Shown here: positions 33,039 through 43,360 of the stretch, in pieces
Layout of the letters: every line of letters begins with the position of its first letter
Position numbering within the stretch: the first letter of the stretch is position 1
From: Catonia carolina
Taxonomy: Eukaryota > Arthropoda > Insecta > Hemiptera > Achilidae
Assembly (NCBI GenBank): GCA_035578175.1
Contig: JAQMRL010000003.1
Span: forward strand, 81,231,969 to 81,295,968
DNA: 64,000 bases
Direction: 5' to 3'
Notes under the pieces: model-generated
Databases searched by the model: none
The model's input: only the letters and a program-made list of their open reading frames with translations
What the model was told of the DNA's origin: nothing
Made by a program: the position numbers and the translations under genes

Positions 33039-33858
33039 CTGGGTGATTCAAAGAAATAGGAAATTTTAAATTGTGTTGGTAGCCGTGATCGAATGTTAGC
33101 AATGAACTTACGCCAGCCTGTTCACGACACTTTGCCGTTTAGTTATTATGGATGCTTGGAAGAGTATGCGACGTGCTTTTCCGATTAAATCTTTTTACAA
33201 GAACAACGACAGTGTGGAGGAGGCACGTAGAGAATTCCGCCATTATTTTAATTTAAAATCCCACGATCGTGTTCCAGCAGCACATACTTGACAAATTTGT
33301 TGCGCAAAACCTACAGACATTTCCACAAATTATTGACACGACCTGGTTTCAACGAGACGGATAAATTTCTCACACTGCACTAATATCGATGGCAGCTATA
33401 CGCCAATTATTTGGCGAACATGTAATTTTGAGAAATGGTTACATTTCATGGCTTCCCAGATCCCCTGATTGGTCAGCTTGTGATTTCTTTTTAAGGGACC
33501 ACTTTAAAACAAAGTGTATCTTAGTTAACCTGCTACAACGAAAGAATCGAAAGCCGAGATCCGAGAAAAAATTGCCGAAATTCCTGTTTAGATGCTAAGT
33601 CGAATCATGCACAATGTAACGAAGAGACTGCAGGAAGGTTTGCGTAAAAATGGAGCCACCTGCAAGACGTCAATAAAATAAATTGTAGGCCTACTGAATG
33701 TATTCTTAAATGGCATTATTTTTATTATTTTTAATGACAAAGATAAATTTAGTAAAGAAAATTTTTTCGTATAGTTATTAAATGATTTTTAACTTAAACA
33801 GGAAATTTTAAAAATTTAATTTAGCCTTAAAGTTTTCCCGTTTCTTTGAATCATCCAG
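33039..33858 (+). mobile_element. Internally deleted Tc1/mariner-type element (DUF4817-like HTH)
   Basis: Inverted ends CTGGGTGATTCAAAGAAA and TTTCTTTGAATCATCCAG are flanked by TA (33037-33038 and 33859-33860). The plus frame starts MDAWKSMRRAFPIKSFYKNN then DSVEEARREFRHYFNL, the insect transposase HTH type. It then jumps to the catalytic-end region: TTWFQRDG, a stop, ISHTALISMAAIRQLFGEHV and LPRSPDWSACDFFLRDH. The C-terminus MHNVTKRLQEGLRKNG-like reads across frameshifts. The middle of the transposase, including the first catalytic aspartate, is missing, so mobility would need a transposase supplied in trans. Confidence 0.9.
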
Positions 33859-34014
33859 TACAATTACACGCTTATCAAATGAAGCGCTACTCGATAGACG
33901 TTCTAAATTAAATATCTGATAAAAGTGAACCATCTACAAGACAATTATAGGCCAATCTGGCCCTAGGGCTTCAAATTTGGAGATCTGTTAAACCTTCACA
34001 CACGAAACAAGCGA

Positions 34015-34335
34015 TTCAAAACAAGATTGTAGGAGCGATAACAGAATATTTCCTTTACGTCACAAACTTAATGTTGCACAAAGACTTACATTTTAACAAA
34101 TGTTATAACAAATAAACCATTTTATTCGTAAATGACGTCGCGAAATAACTAGGCCTATACAAGACGATGCACGACAAATTTGGATTACATGATAACCCTC
34201 TCGTACAAAACATATACACTAGGGCGATACTGAGTATTCAGTACGGACGTTTAAAAGGCCTCTGGCCAAAAGATCTTGGCCAATTGTAGGATTATATTGA
34301 TGATTGCAAGCTCCAGCAAGTAATTCAAGTTTTGG
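34015..34335 (+). pseudogene. Jockey-type LINE C-terminal remnant (DNPLVQNIYTRA family)
   Basis: FPLRHKLNV, then KTMHDKFGLHDNPLVQNIYT and, after shifts, RRLKGLWPKDLGQL. The same family occurs at 45.26-45.56 kb. Several frameshifts are present. Confidence 0.75.
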
Positions 34336-34429
34336 AACCTTTAGTGTTATATTTAGAAAATGTTTTAATATTGTAATAACAGACACTAAATTTTCAATAA
34401 AAAATTGTCAAAATTAATTTCTAATCCAT

Positions 34430-34520
34430 ATGCACACAACAAAACCGTGACAGTATTACTACCAGAAAGACGAATACAAAGAAAGATGGCCACGAGATCT
34501 TCATATATAAATCTTTTGAT
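34430..34520 (+). pseudogene. LINE ORF2 last-codons fragment
   Basis: LLPERRIQ then, after a one-base shift, ERWPRDLHI and a stop: a jockey-type C-terminus only. Confidence 0.55.
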
Positions 34521-34727
34521 TGTTTTTAACCCAGTAATTAAGTTGTATTAAATATAATTTAATTACATATAAGTTTTTACATTTTTTATTCTTACAAATT
34601 TACGATCTCCTAATTGTCTAATTCATTCGTAATTCTATTACTATTAATACTATCTCGTTATTGTTAAATAAAATAATAATCTTATAATTACTATTTTGTT
34701 ATCATCATTAGTTCTCTTCTTCAGGTA

Positions 34728-34797
34728 CCTTCGTAATGGAGAAGGTTGGCTATCATCATGGTCAGTCGTACCTTGTCCACTGCTGCTCTGAAAAGGT
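34728..34797 (-). pseudogene. LINE ORF2 last-codons fragment (MMIANL type)
   Basis: The minus strand reads DLFRAAVDKVRLTMMIANLL then HYEGT and a stop, the closing residues of LINE ORF2s ending in FRxAVxKVxIAMMIANL. Probably the same broad type as 20510-20715. Confidence 0.7.
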
Positions 34798-34799
34798 CA

Positions 34800-36075
34800 T
34801 CATTAGTTAATAACAATTAATTAGTAGTTAGTAAAAAAATAAAAGATCAATAATCACTAAATTATTCGAAAATAGTTATTACTACCTATTATTATTCTAA
34901 TCCATTGATAAATAATGTTATTACACTATCATTCATTGTACATAATCGTGGTTTTTATTATTTTGTACGTTAAATCAGAGGAAAAATCAACGAATTGCTT
35001 TTCTCTTCTTGCCAAATTTTATGTTAATTTATTTCAGTGTAACACTTCATTCAGTTTCTGTGCATTTGTTCTGAATTTAAAAAACATTAAAACATACTAG
35101 GTAAGGTTAGAAAATAATATTTCTTTTACATTCTTAATTTTTGAAAATTTGAATTATCTTTTGAAATATCATAAAATTAACTTTTACATACATTTCCGAT
35201 ATTTAGTATACAAAAATGTACAAAATATGATCTCAGAATGAACTTATTCAATACCAAAAACTTTATTTTTAAATAAGATGAACATTAAAATATTGTCACA
35301 TACATTTAAGAAAATTTTGAGGAAAGTCTATTTTTTTAGTTATGAAGAAAATTCATCCTATCCTATAATCTAAATTGTTAATGAAAACGGTCAAATCTAA
35401 ATTTTCACTTACCGTGTGGCTACAGTGAGATAGTAAATCTATTAAGGGAATTAGTTTGTCTGAGATATGCGTCTGGACACTGGCCAACGGTTGAGTTGGA
35501 TTGTGAAAACGGAAGGAGGGGTTGGTCATTCTGCAAGACATCTTCTTGTTAGTCTTGAAGCAATTAGCAGCCACTTGTCTACTGACCCTTCAATTGCTGT
35601 TAACGTTAATGAAGTTGGAATGTTCCTCGTACTTCCAAATTCTCTGAATCATTATCACAAACAATCCACTGTACCTTGTACAATGTCAATCGTCGGTAAT
35701 TATATGATTTTAATCCAAGTCAATAATTGTGGAAATTTTTAAAAATGTAATTAAGAAATTAACGACGTGTTGTCTTTTCATTGGATTTTTCATCGTTATC
35801 TTATATTTATCTCAACAACCACTGTTCCTTTAAATAAAATTTTTTCTCCAGCAGAGATCTAGATTTTCCAATAATGTATTAGAGCATCTACTTATTTAAA
35901 TGTACCAACACTATTTAAAAAACTTCAATTAAAAATCAGTTTATTTTTGTCATTAATTTTTCATAAATCATGTGTTAATTTCAAGTATGTTCAGTACAAT
36001 ACGCAACTAGAATTATCGTAAAAATTCCAAGGATTCGTTCACGGAAAATCTTGTTCGTTAAATACAATACTCTCC
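34800..36075. other. No gene seen
   Basis: AT-rich; the overlapping open frames at 35353-35742 on both strands lack motifs. Confidence 0.5.
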
Positions 36076-36077
36076 AC

Positions 36078-36605
36078 CTTACCTTCTCTTTGCAAAAATT
36101 AAATTTTAAAATTTCTTTTGTCAATGGAAATAATGAAAAATATAACCTACGTTTAATCATGAGTAAACAATGTAAAGTGAAAAACATAACCTAATTTTAA
36201 TCATGAGTAAATGATGCCAAATCAAAATCAAAATCTTTTGGACTTAAAAATACGGAAAATCACTGAGTGACGATCAATTTAAGTTCTGTGAAAACAAATA
36301 CTTGAAAATATAAAATTCTTAGGATTTTTAATTTTCAATAACTTTGATAATTTTCACTATTGTTGTAGAATGCAAAAATATTTTTTACCACGAGAGCACA
36401 GCCTTAAGAATTTCAGGAGACATTCATGAAGTAAATGAGCCGATTTTGAAAAAAAATCGCGGAGCTATTTTTGAAAAAAAAACGGAAAAAAATAAAAAAT
36501 TGCACGAATAAACTGCTACTTTTGGTCGATGGATTTAGATGAAAATGTTCGTGTTGGTTTCTCTAATGGTACCTAACTTACCAGGTATTGGCCAGGTATT
36601 TCCTT
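36078..36605 (+). repeat. Family T copy, left end plus middle
   Basis: Begins near CTTCTCTTTGCAAAAATT and continues with GAAAAACATAACCTAATTTT and CGATTTTGAAAAAAAATCGC, then CACGAATAAACTGCTACTTT and GATGAAAATGTTCGTG. It links the left-end and right-end blocks in one copy. Confidence 0.75.
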
Positions 36606-36624
36606 TATCAATAGTTTTGAAGGT

Positions 36625-36785
36625 AATATTGAGGGAGTGAATTGTAGGGGGAAGCAAAGGTTAGAATATTTAAAACAAATTACAAAAGATGTAGGGTGTT
36701 ACAGGTATATAGATATGAAACGACTTGCGCAAGATAGAACAGCTTGCAAAAATGCATCAAACCAGTCGAGAGACTGATGACAAAA
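36625..36785 (+). pseudogene. RTE-like LINE, last 50 codons
   Basis: Encodes GNIEGVNCRGKQRLEYLKQI then TKDVGCYRYIDMKRLAQDRT and NQSRD before TGA, matching the 3' end of the full-length LINE at 45.7 kb. It is severely 5' truncated and has an A-rich tail. Confidence 0.92.
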
Positions 36786-36789
36786 TAAA

Positions 36790-38430
36790 TTATTATTTTA
36801 TAATATTTAAATTTAAAGACGGATCTCAAAAAATTTACACTTTGTTAAACAAATTTTTTATTAAGTACATAGTTATTAATTCAGACCGAGATCTAGGTAG
36901 GTTTCATTTTATTGTCAAGTTGGATCAAACAATTTACTGCCGTTAAAAATTATTTCACGCTTATCAAAATCAAATCGACCATGTTTTTTATAAATTGCTC
37001 AACAAAACTTTAATTTTTATTCCACATTTATATACTTGTCGAATATTCGTTGTATTCTTTGTGACTTAATTATTAATTTAGTGGCAGATGGTTGTGGACT
37101 ATATAGTCCGATATTTTAGTCTAAAGATACTCTGTGAAGGGAATGAATGGCGGAGAACATTTAATTAAATTTGTGTCGCCGAGTAAACGACAAAGAGCAA
37201 TTCCATACATTCACATCAAGAGAATCGTTTAGTGGTCTTCGCTTAGCGCCTCAAGAAGTAACCGTAACCAAGAGATGACCACCAAATTAGATTGACTTGT
37301 CGTAAAGATGCCCGCCAGTTGGCCAGATGCCCTTAGAACAGTAGCCGACTCTGTACTAGAACCCTAACTCTGTTACTATCACCACCTTCTACCCCACAAC
37401 GGTTCTTCTACCCTCCTGCTATGAATGAGTTTCTCTTTACCACTTTACTCTTTAAGCTTATCGTACTGTAATTGTCTACTCTACCAGACTTACTAAACAT
37501 CACTTAAATTTTATTTGTTTGTTCAAAGTTAATTTAATTTACTTTTTCTTAGCTTTATAATCTTTCATTCTAAAATTCCAAATTTTTTAAAATGATTATG
37601 CTGAATCGGTCGCATGAACTTGGAAATTTTTAATAAAAAATTGATTTGAAAACATGTAACAAACTAATTAATTTGAATTTATTTTTTTATATATTTATTT
37701 TATTTAGTTAAGTATATATTACAATTTATTAATACACTAAGCTGTAAACAATATTTTTAACTAAATATACTGTACGGAAAACCTCTTCTTCAAGAAGAGT
37801 TCTGTACGCGCATAGGAGTATACAAAAAACAATTTTTTTAAAAATTCATAAATACTAATACTACACTAAAAAATACTATTATAACATCTAAATAGGGTAT
37901 ACAAGAATTACTTTAAAAACAGCTTTCTTATAAAAGCATTGAATACAAATGATAAATACGATTCGATTTAAAAAATAGCAATAATAATAATTTTAATAAC
38001 AATAAAAATTTAAAAAATTACCTTAAGATTATATACATTTTCGTAATATAGACAAAAAACATTTATTTAATAACTAAAACTACTTTGCAATATATTTTTG
38101 CGAATACAATGTAGATATTTTTATTGTATATGAATTAATTCAATTAATGAGCACAGAAACAGCAAAACACACCGCAAAGAGGAAAGTACAACTAACTAAA
38201 AATCAGTTATTTTAACTCTAGAGCCGGCAATCGTCGATTTTGAGACGGTGTTACCGCTTCTTGAACTGGTCGCGTCGCAAAATCGGATTTGATTCATAGC
38301 CTTGCAATGTTGTCGTTTTAGTTTTAATTTCATCTACAGACAGCGTTGGTGTTTTGTACATTAGTTTAGTAATGTATAAATTAAATTTGTACGTATAATA
38401 CAATAGTTTTATTTGCATATTCTGTCTGTT
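36790..38430. other. No gene seen
   Basis: 37080-37460 is GC-richer and could be an unrecognised repeat. 37500-38160 is extremely AT-rich. 38215-38300 is again GC-richer. Confidence 0.45.
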
Positions 38431-38434
38431 AGTA

Positions 38435-39144
38435 CAGTCAACCTGTGTTTTTTAGAGGAAAAAAATCGTATAAAGCTAATTTTTTTTCTATCGATTACTA
38501 TAGTTTAGACAAGTGTACTGCCAAAAGTCCCCACCCCTACCCCCCTTGCTACCCCCCAGCGGCCCCCCAAAGTTACAAATTGCAAGAGTTTCGTAAATCG
38601 CGTTTATCTCAAAAACTAAACAAGTTATTGGAGCAAATTTTTTTTGTTGTCTTTCTTATAATATTTCCTACAATTAATGTCTTTATCTTTTTTATCGTAT
38701 CTTTTACCGTTCGGTAGTTATTCGTAAAAAAGTTGCTAAAACATTATAAATTTAATTACGTAATTTTACTTTTTGGTTTACAACTATTTACACTTACATT
38801 TTACACAAAAATGTTTCAAACAAAACTTTTAGTCCTTTTTAAGATCTATAAAATGATATATAACAGTACTTACTTTATTGTAGTAATATGGCAAAACCAG
38901 CCGCTGCAATGTAGAGTGCTCAGTTGTGGCGGCGGTCGGTGATAGAAGGTCGAGGCCGTCAGTTGCTATGTTGCAGTTATAATTTTTCGCGTAATTTAAG
39001 CGCCACTAGGACATTTTTTTTTTAAATTAATAAACTTATTTCACAAGTGTCTTAGTATGTATTTTTAAGTGTAAGAGCGAACATTTATGTAATATAAAAA
39101 GTTTCCGTTTTTCGGACTACATTTAAGAACTGTATACAAAACCA
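38435..39144 (+). repeat. Left inverted arm of the fold-back element
   Basis: Contains a C-rich tract at about 38528-38570 (CCCCACCCCTACCCCCCTTG), mirrored as a G tract at 41820-41862. No recognisable protein is encoded; the 69-codon frame has no motif. Confidence 0.93.
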
Positions 39145-40060
39145 CCGAGAAACTCCTTTAGGTAGCGGAACAAGTGAAAATCACTTGGTGCCAAGTCTGG
39201 ACTATACGGTGGGTGGTCAACCTGTTTCCATCCAAATGATCTGATCAGATCTTGCGTTCGAATGGCAGAATGGGGCCTGGCATTGTCGTGCAGCAACTAA
39301 ACTCCAGACGTCAGAAGGCCACGTTGCTTATTCTGTATTGCGCAGCGAAGATTAGTCAGGGTGGAGCAGAAAGCGGTGGAATTTATTGTTGTCTCTCGCT
39401 GCATAAACTCGACTAACAAGACATCCCAAAATATAAGATTTAAGACTATCCCAAAACACTGTAGCCATAATCTTGCGTGTTGAGATTGTCTGCTTGTCCT
39501 TGACATTGACTTGCGATGACATGTGACGCCATTCCATAGACTGACGTTTCGACTTTGGGGTAATGTGAGAAACCCATGTTTCGTCCCCTGTGACAATATG
39601 TTCTAAAAGTTCATCACCTTCTCTATGGTATCAGTCCAAAAATTTAAGAGAACAAGCCATTCTTTACATTTTGTTATCCTCAGTAAGGAGTCTGGGAACC
39701 CAACGTGAACACAATTTGTGAAATTGCAAATCTTCAGACACAATTTTGTACAAAGTTGTTCTACTCACATTCAGAAACTCCAATGATAAACTTGAAACAG
39801 TGAATCGCCGGTCTTCATGAATCTTTTCTTCCACGGGATTAACCAAATCTTCTGTCACGACTGATGGTCGGCCTGGACACGGTTCATCATGGATATTGTC
39901 CTGTCCATTCTTAAAATTTCTCACATACTTACGAACTTTGCTGTCACTCATCGCATTGAGGCCGTACACTTCAGTTATCTGGCGATGAATTTCTGCCGCT
40001 GAAATGTTCTTTGCTGTCAAAAACCGTATAATGGAACGAATTTCACAGTCAGCAGGCTGA
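39145..40060 (-). pseudogene. Mariner transposase, frameshifted and C-terminally truncated
   Basis: The minus strand encodes the N-terminal HTH (KNISAAEIHRQITEVYGLNA ... SDSKVRKYVRNFKNG), the VSRTTLYKIVSEDL region, TGDETWVSHITPKSKRQSME with the first catalytic aspartate, ISTRKIMATVFWDS, and YSPDLAPSDFHLF with the third. The frame is broken near the stop after EDNKM and again around the LHDNARPH motif. It ends abruptly after LKEFLGG exactly at the inner edge of the left arm. About 60 C-terminal residues and the 3' terminal repeat are therefore gone. Confidence 0.88.
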
Positions 40061-40125
40061 TCAATTGTTTGAAAAATTTTGAACTAATACTGTAAACAGC
40101 ACATTGCAACATACAACAATAACTA

Positions 40126-40260
40126 TGACCTATCACCGTGGCTCTTGGAGATGTTTATTGCCCTTTCAACTATTCCAATATCTGCATCTTCTTCAACATC
40201 TAATGCGGAGATATTTTCTGTTTTGTGGCCCAACACGGAAACATACAGCAGAATCATTGA
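40126..40260 (-). pseudogene. Inverted piece of a GQDTD-motif protein
   Basis: The minus strand reads SMILLYVSVLGHKTENISAL then DVEEDADIGIVERAINISKS and HGDRS before a stop. Its last dozen residues duplicate the first residues of the plus-strand frame at 40340 (AINVYKSHSDR). Confidence 0.6.
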
Positions 40261-40339
40261 AAGATAATTAGACATCGTAGTCAAAAGGTATGGGTAGAAT
40301 TGCCATATTGTGTTTGATGGCTAGATTAAACTAAATTAA

Positions 40340-40740
40340 TTGTGTTTGATGGCAATAAATGTCTACAAGAGCCACAGTGATAGGGCAATAGTTGTTATTG
40401 GACAAGACACTGATATTTTTGTTTTATTAATTGGTCTACCACAGTGTGAAAAACTACAACTATTCTTCCACAAACCCTCTGGTACACCAACAACATATGA
40501 TATCAGGAAAATTCGTGAAGAGATAGGAGAATTGAAGAATGCGATGTGGTTTATGTATGCTTTGACTGGATCCGACACGTCTTATTTTTTTTTGGAAAAG
40601 GCAAATTCAATGCATACAATATGCTAAGTACTTCTGAGGAGCTACGCGCGAAAGCTTTACTGTTTTATGAAAAGGAAGCTTACAACAATACTCTTAAAAG
40701 AAATAGGAGAGAATTTTATACTGAAACTATTCGGATGTAC
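40340..40740 (+). pseudogene. Fragment of a multicopy GQDTD/TGSDTS-motif protein
   Basis: A 95-codon frame has INVYKSHSDRAIVVIGQDTD then FVLLI, and WFMYALTGSDTSYF then a frameshift into GKGKFNAYNMLSTSEELRAK in the next frame (40546-40743). The order V-V-I-G-x-DTD-x-x-V-L-L followed by A-x-TG-x-DT-S and GKGK is one I associate with multicopy, probably transposon-linked metazoan ORFs of unknown function. The aspartates suggest a nuclease-like fold, but that is speculation. Downstream coding is broken by stops to about 41200. Confidence 0.55.
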
Positions 40741-41244
40741 TAGGTCTAAAAGTTTAAACGAAAGTAGATATTCCTTATACCTCAAAGCAGTTGCAAAAAA
40801 TGTCATTAAAATCCAAATTTAACGTGGCCTCTCTTCCTCCAACATTTAATGCTGCTGAGCAACAATAATTTTGAACTTACTACCAGTTTCAAAAATGGAT
40901 TGGAGATAAGAATATGGCTGCTATGGATTGGGGTTGAACTCTAACAAACAACATGTCATATTCGGTTCACTAAAAAATAACCACCGGTACCTGAAGAAGT
41001 AATAAACTTAGTTTCCTGCAACTGAAAAGTGTCATGCAAAAGCAAATGCAGCTGCTTTAAGGCATCCCTGGATTGTACAGAAATGTGTGGGACTTGTGGA
41101 GGATTCTGCAGTAATGTCACGGTCGTTGAAGTTGAGGATGCTGAGAAACATCTCATGGATGTTTAAGCCATCATATACGTATATAATCTTTTGGACAATA
41201 AATAGCCTTTACGCCTGATCATATTATTAAACTTAAATTAAAAA

Positions 41245-41964
41245 TGGTTTTGTATACAGTTCGTAAATGTAGTCCGAAAAACGGAAACTTTTTATATTAC
41301 ATAAATGTTCGCTCTTACACTTAAAAATACATACTAAGACACTTGTGAAATAAGTTTATTAATTTAAAAAAAAATGTCCTAGTGGCGCTTAAATTACGCG
41401 AAAAATTATAACTGCAACATAGCAACTGACGGCCTCGACCTTCTATCACCGACCGCCGCCACAACTGAGCACTCTACATTGCAGCGGCTGGTTTTGCCAT
41501 ATTACTACAATAAAGTAAGTACTGTTATATATCATTTTATAGATCTTAAAAAGGACTAAAAGTTTTGTTTGAAACATTTTTGTGTAAAATGTAAGTGTAA
41601 ATAGTTGTAAACCAAAAAGTAAAATTACGTAATTAAATTTATAATGTTTTAGCAACTTTTTTACGAATAACTACCGAACGGTAAAAGATACGATAAAAAA
41701 GATAAAGACATTAATTGTAGGAAATATTATAAGAAAGACAACAAAAAAAATTTGCTCCAATAACTTGTTTAGTTTTTGAGATAAACGCGATTTACGAAAC
41801 CCTTGCAATTTGTAACTTTGGGGGGCCGCTGGGGGGGTAGCAAGGGGGGTAGGGGTGGGGACTTTTGGCAGTACACTTGTCTAAACTATAGTAATCGATG
41901 GGAAAAAAATTAGCTTTATACTATTTTTTTCCTCTATCGGGTATTTTTCGACACAGGTTGACTG
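41245..41964 (-). repeat. Right inverted arm of the fold-back element
   Basis: Reverse complement of the left arm, with very few differences. For example, TACATTTACGAACTG here corresponds to TACATTTAAGAACTG in the left arm. Confidence 0.93.
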
Positions 41965-42660
41965 GACTATGTGTTTCACTGTTGAAACCACGCTATCCTA
42001 GAGCTAAATTTGGTTGTTTCTTGGTTTACGTGATGTGTTTTTGTATATATTTTCTTCAGTTTTGAACATAGAATCGTTTTTTTATTTATTTGAAATAAAC
42101 ATTATAAGTAACGTTTCGAATTTAATGAATTTTGGAAGTAGAGCATAAGAAAGTTTAAACAGTAATGTCATCTGAAGTTTTAAAAATATATTTGTCTAAA
42201 AATGATTTTCAAATAGCTTCAGCATTCCTAACTGTAAGATTAAAATTTCAAAAATGTATTTATTCTATTTTTCTAAATTTTCTTATTATTTTGATACGTC
42301 ACGTGATAAGTTTTGTGATTTATAGCAAATTTTTAATGAAATTTTTACCATTCGGTGACCCCTATGCTATAAATTCTCTGCCGGTCTATAAAAATGTTAT
42401 TGCCGGCTATAGGGTTAAAACTTGGGGAATTACCTGAGGTATATTTAGACTATTTTAACTGTAGCCTACTACAGTGTTTTAAAATGAACAAAACTTTTTT
42501 GCAGATGACACGAATGTATATATACAAAAATATTAAATTAATGAAAAATTCTTAATTGTATAAATCTAAAATTGCAATGAACTGATGGATTAAGATGCGA
42601 TAAACTACATCATATATAAAAATATATCTACAGATCGGCTATATCCAAAGATTTAAAAAA
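41965..42660. other. No gene assigned
   Basis: A 90-codon plus frame (42165-42437) starting MSSEVLKIYLSKNDF is hydrophobic but matches nothing recognised. The rest is AT-rich. Confidence 0.45.
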
Positions 42661-42689
42661 AAGTAAATCCCCTATTATACAACACCTAA

Positions 42690-43080
42690 AGATTTAAACC
42701 CAAACACCTTTGTTTGCGTGCAATTGACGTTAAAACACGTAAGGATTTTTTGTGCTTCATATTTGGCAGTTTTGACAGTTAACATAGATGTCCAAGTGAA
42801 ATCCGGCTTCATCACTAAAAAAAAATAATCCAAAAATTCAATACCGTTTTCATCGAGAAGAGAACGAAACCAACGATAATACTTTAAATGTTTTCCGTGG
42901 TCTACTTCTTGTAGTTTATGTAAACCACTGATGTGGTAAGCATGCAAATGTAAAGTTTTTAATAGCCCTGAAAACAGGAGATAGTGAAATCTCAGCCAGT
43001 AATGATAACTTCCTGATTGATACTTTTTTATATGAATCTCGTTGACGTAAGGAACGCGTAGGCCATCGTGTAGTGTCCTA
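42690..43080 (-). pseudogene. Jockey fragment joined to a Tc1/mariner-type transposase fragment
   Basis: One open minus frame first reads FNRTLHDGLRVPYVNEIHIK (jockey ORF2 style). It then switches to HLHAYHISGLHKLQEVDHGK, YYRWFRSLLDENGIEFLDYF and TSMLTVKTAKYEAQK. The second part follows the order of insect IS630/Tc1/mariner transposases (PYHIQRVQxLxPxD ... FCxWxLxxxxxxxxFLDxVLFSDE), but the FSDE motif is replaced by FLVMKP, so the first catalytic aspartate is lost. Confidence 0.6.
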
Positions 43081-43091
43081 TTGAATACTGT

Positions 43092-43360
43092 AGTAAATAT
43101 ATGAGGACACAACACGGTGCCTCTACCAAATTATGTAATGGATATATGAGGACACAACACGGTGCCTCTACCAAATTATGTAGTAAATATATGAAGTTAC
43201 ATAAAGCACGGCGAACTGCACCAAATTATGTAGTATTAAAATGTTGGTGCCTCCACCAAATTATGTAATGGAAAAATGTTGTAAAATACAACAAGGTGCC
43301 TCCACCATTTATGTAATGGAAAGACGATGTCTCCACCAATTTTGTAGTAAATACATTGGC
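43092..43360. repeat. About 50-bp degenerate minisatellite
   Basis: Five to six diverged units contain GGTGCCTCTACCAAATTATG or GGTGCCTCCACCAAATTATG followed by TAATGGA or TAGTAAATA. The first two units are nearly identical, and the others vary in length and sequence. Confidence 0.9.

Larger units (their letters stand above)
38435..41964. mobile_element. Fold-back element with about 710-bp inverted arms
   Basis: The left arm 38435-39144 and the right arm 41245-41964 are near-perfect reverse complements. Both begin CAGTCAACCTGTGT from the outside. A 69-codon stretch (38733-38942 and 41446-41655) is identical in both arms. The right arm has an extra dozen or so bases near its tip, plus scattered substitutions. 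The 2.1-kb interior holds a mariner fragment and pieces of a GQDTD-motif protein. Outside the arms, TGT appears next to TAGTNCAG at both tips, a possible 3-bp duplication. The superfamily is unknown. Confidence 0.9.

Noticed and set aside
35353..35742. Overlapping frames of 73 and 91 codons on opposite strands
   Set aside because: No motif on either strand and no supporting neighbours.
38733..38942. 69-codon frame present in both fold-back arms
   Set aside because: Identity reflects the inverted arms; the peptide has no motif and ends in low complexity, so it is not called coding.
42165..42437. 90-codon plus frame starting MSSEVLKIYL
   Set aside because: Has a reasonable start but no recognisable domain, and base usage is like the surrounding AT-rich DNA. 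Left unassigned.
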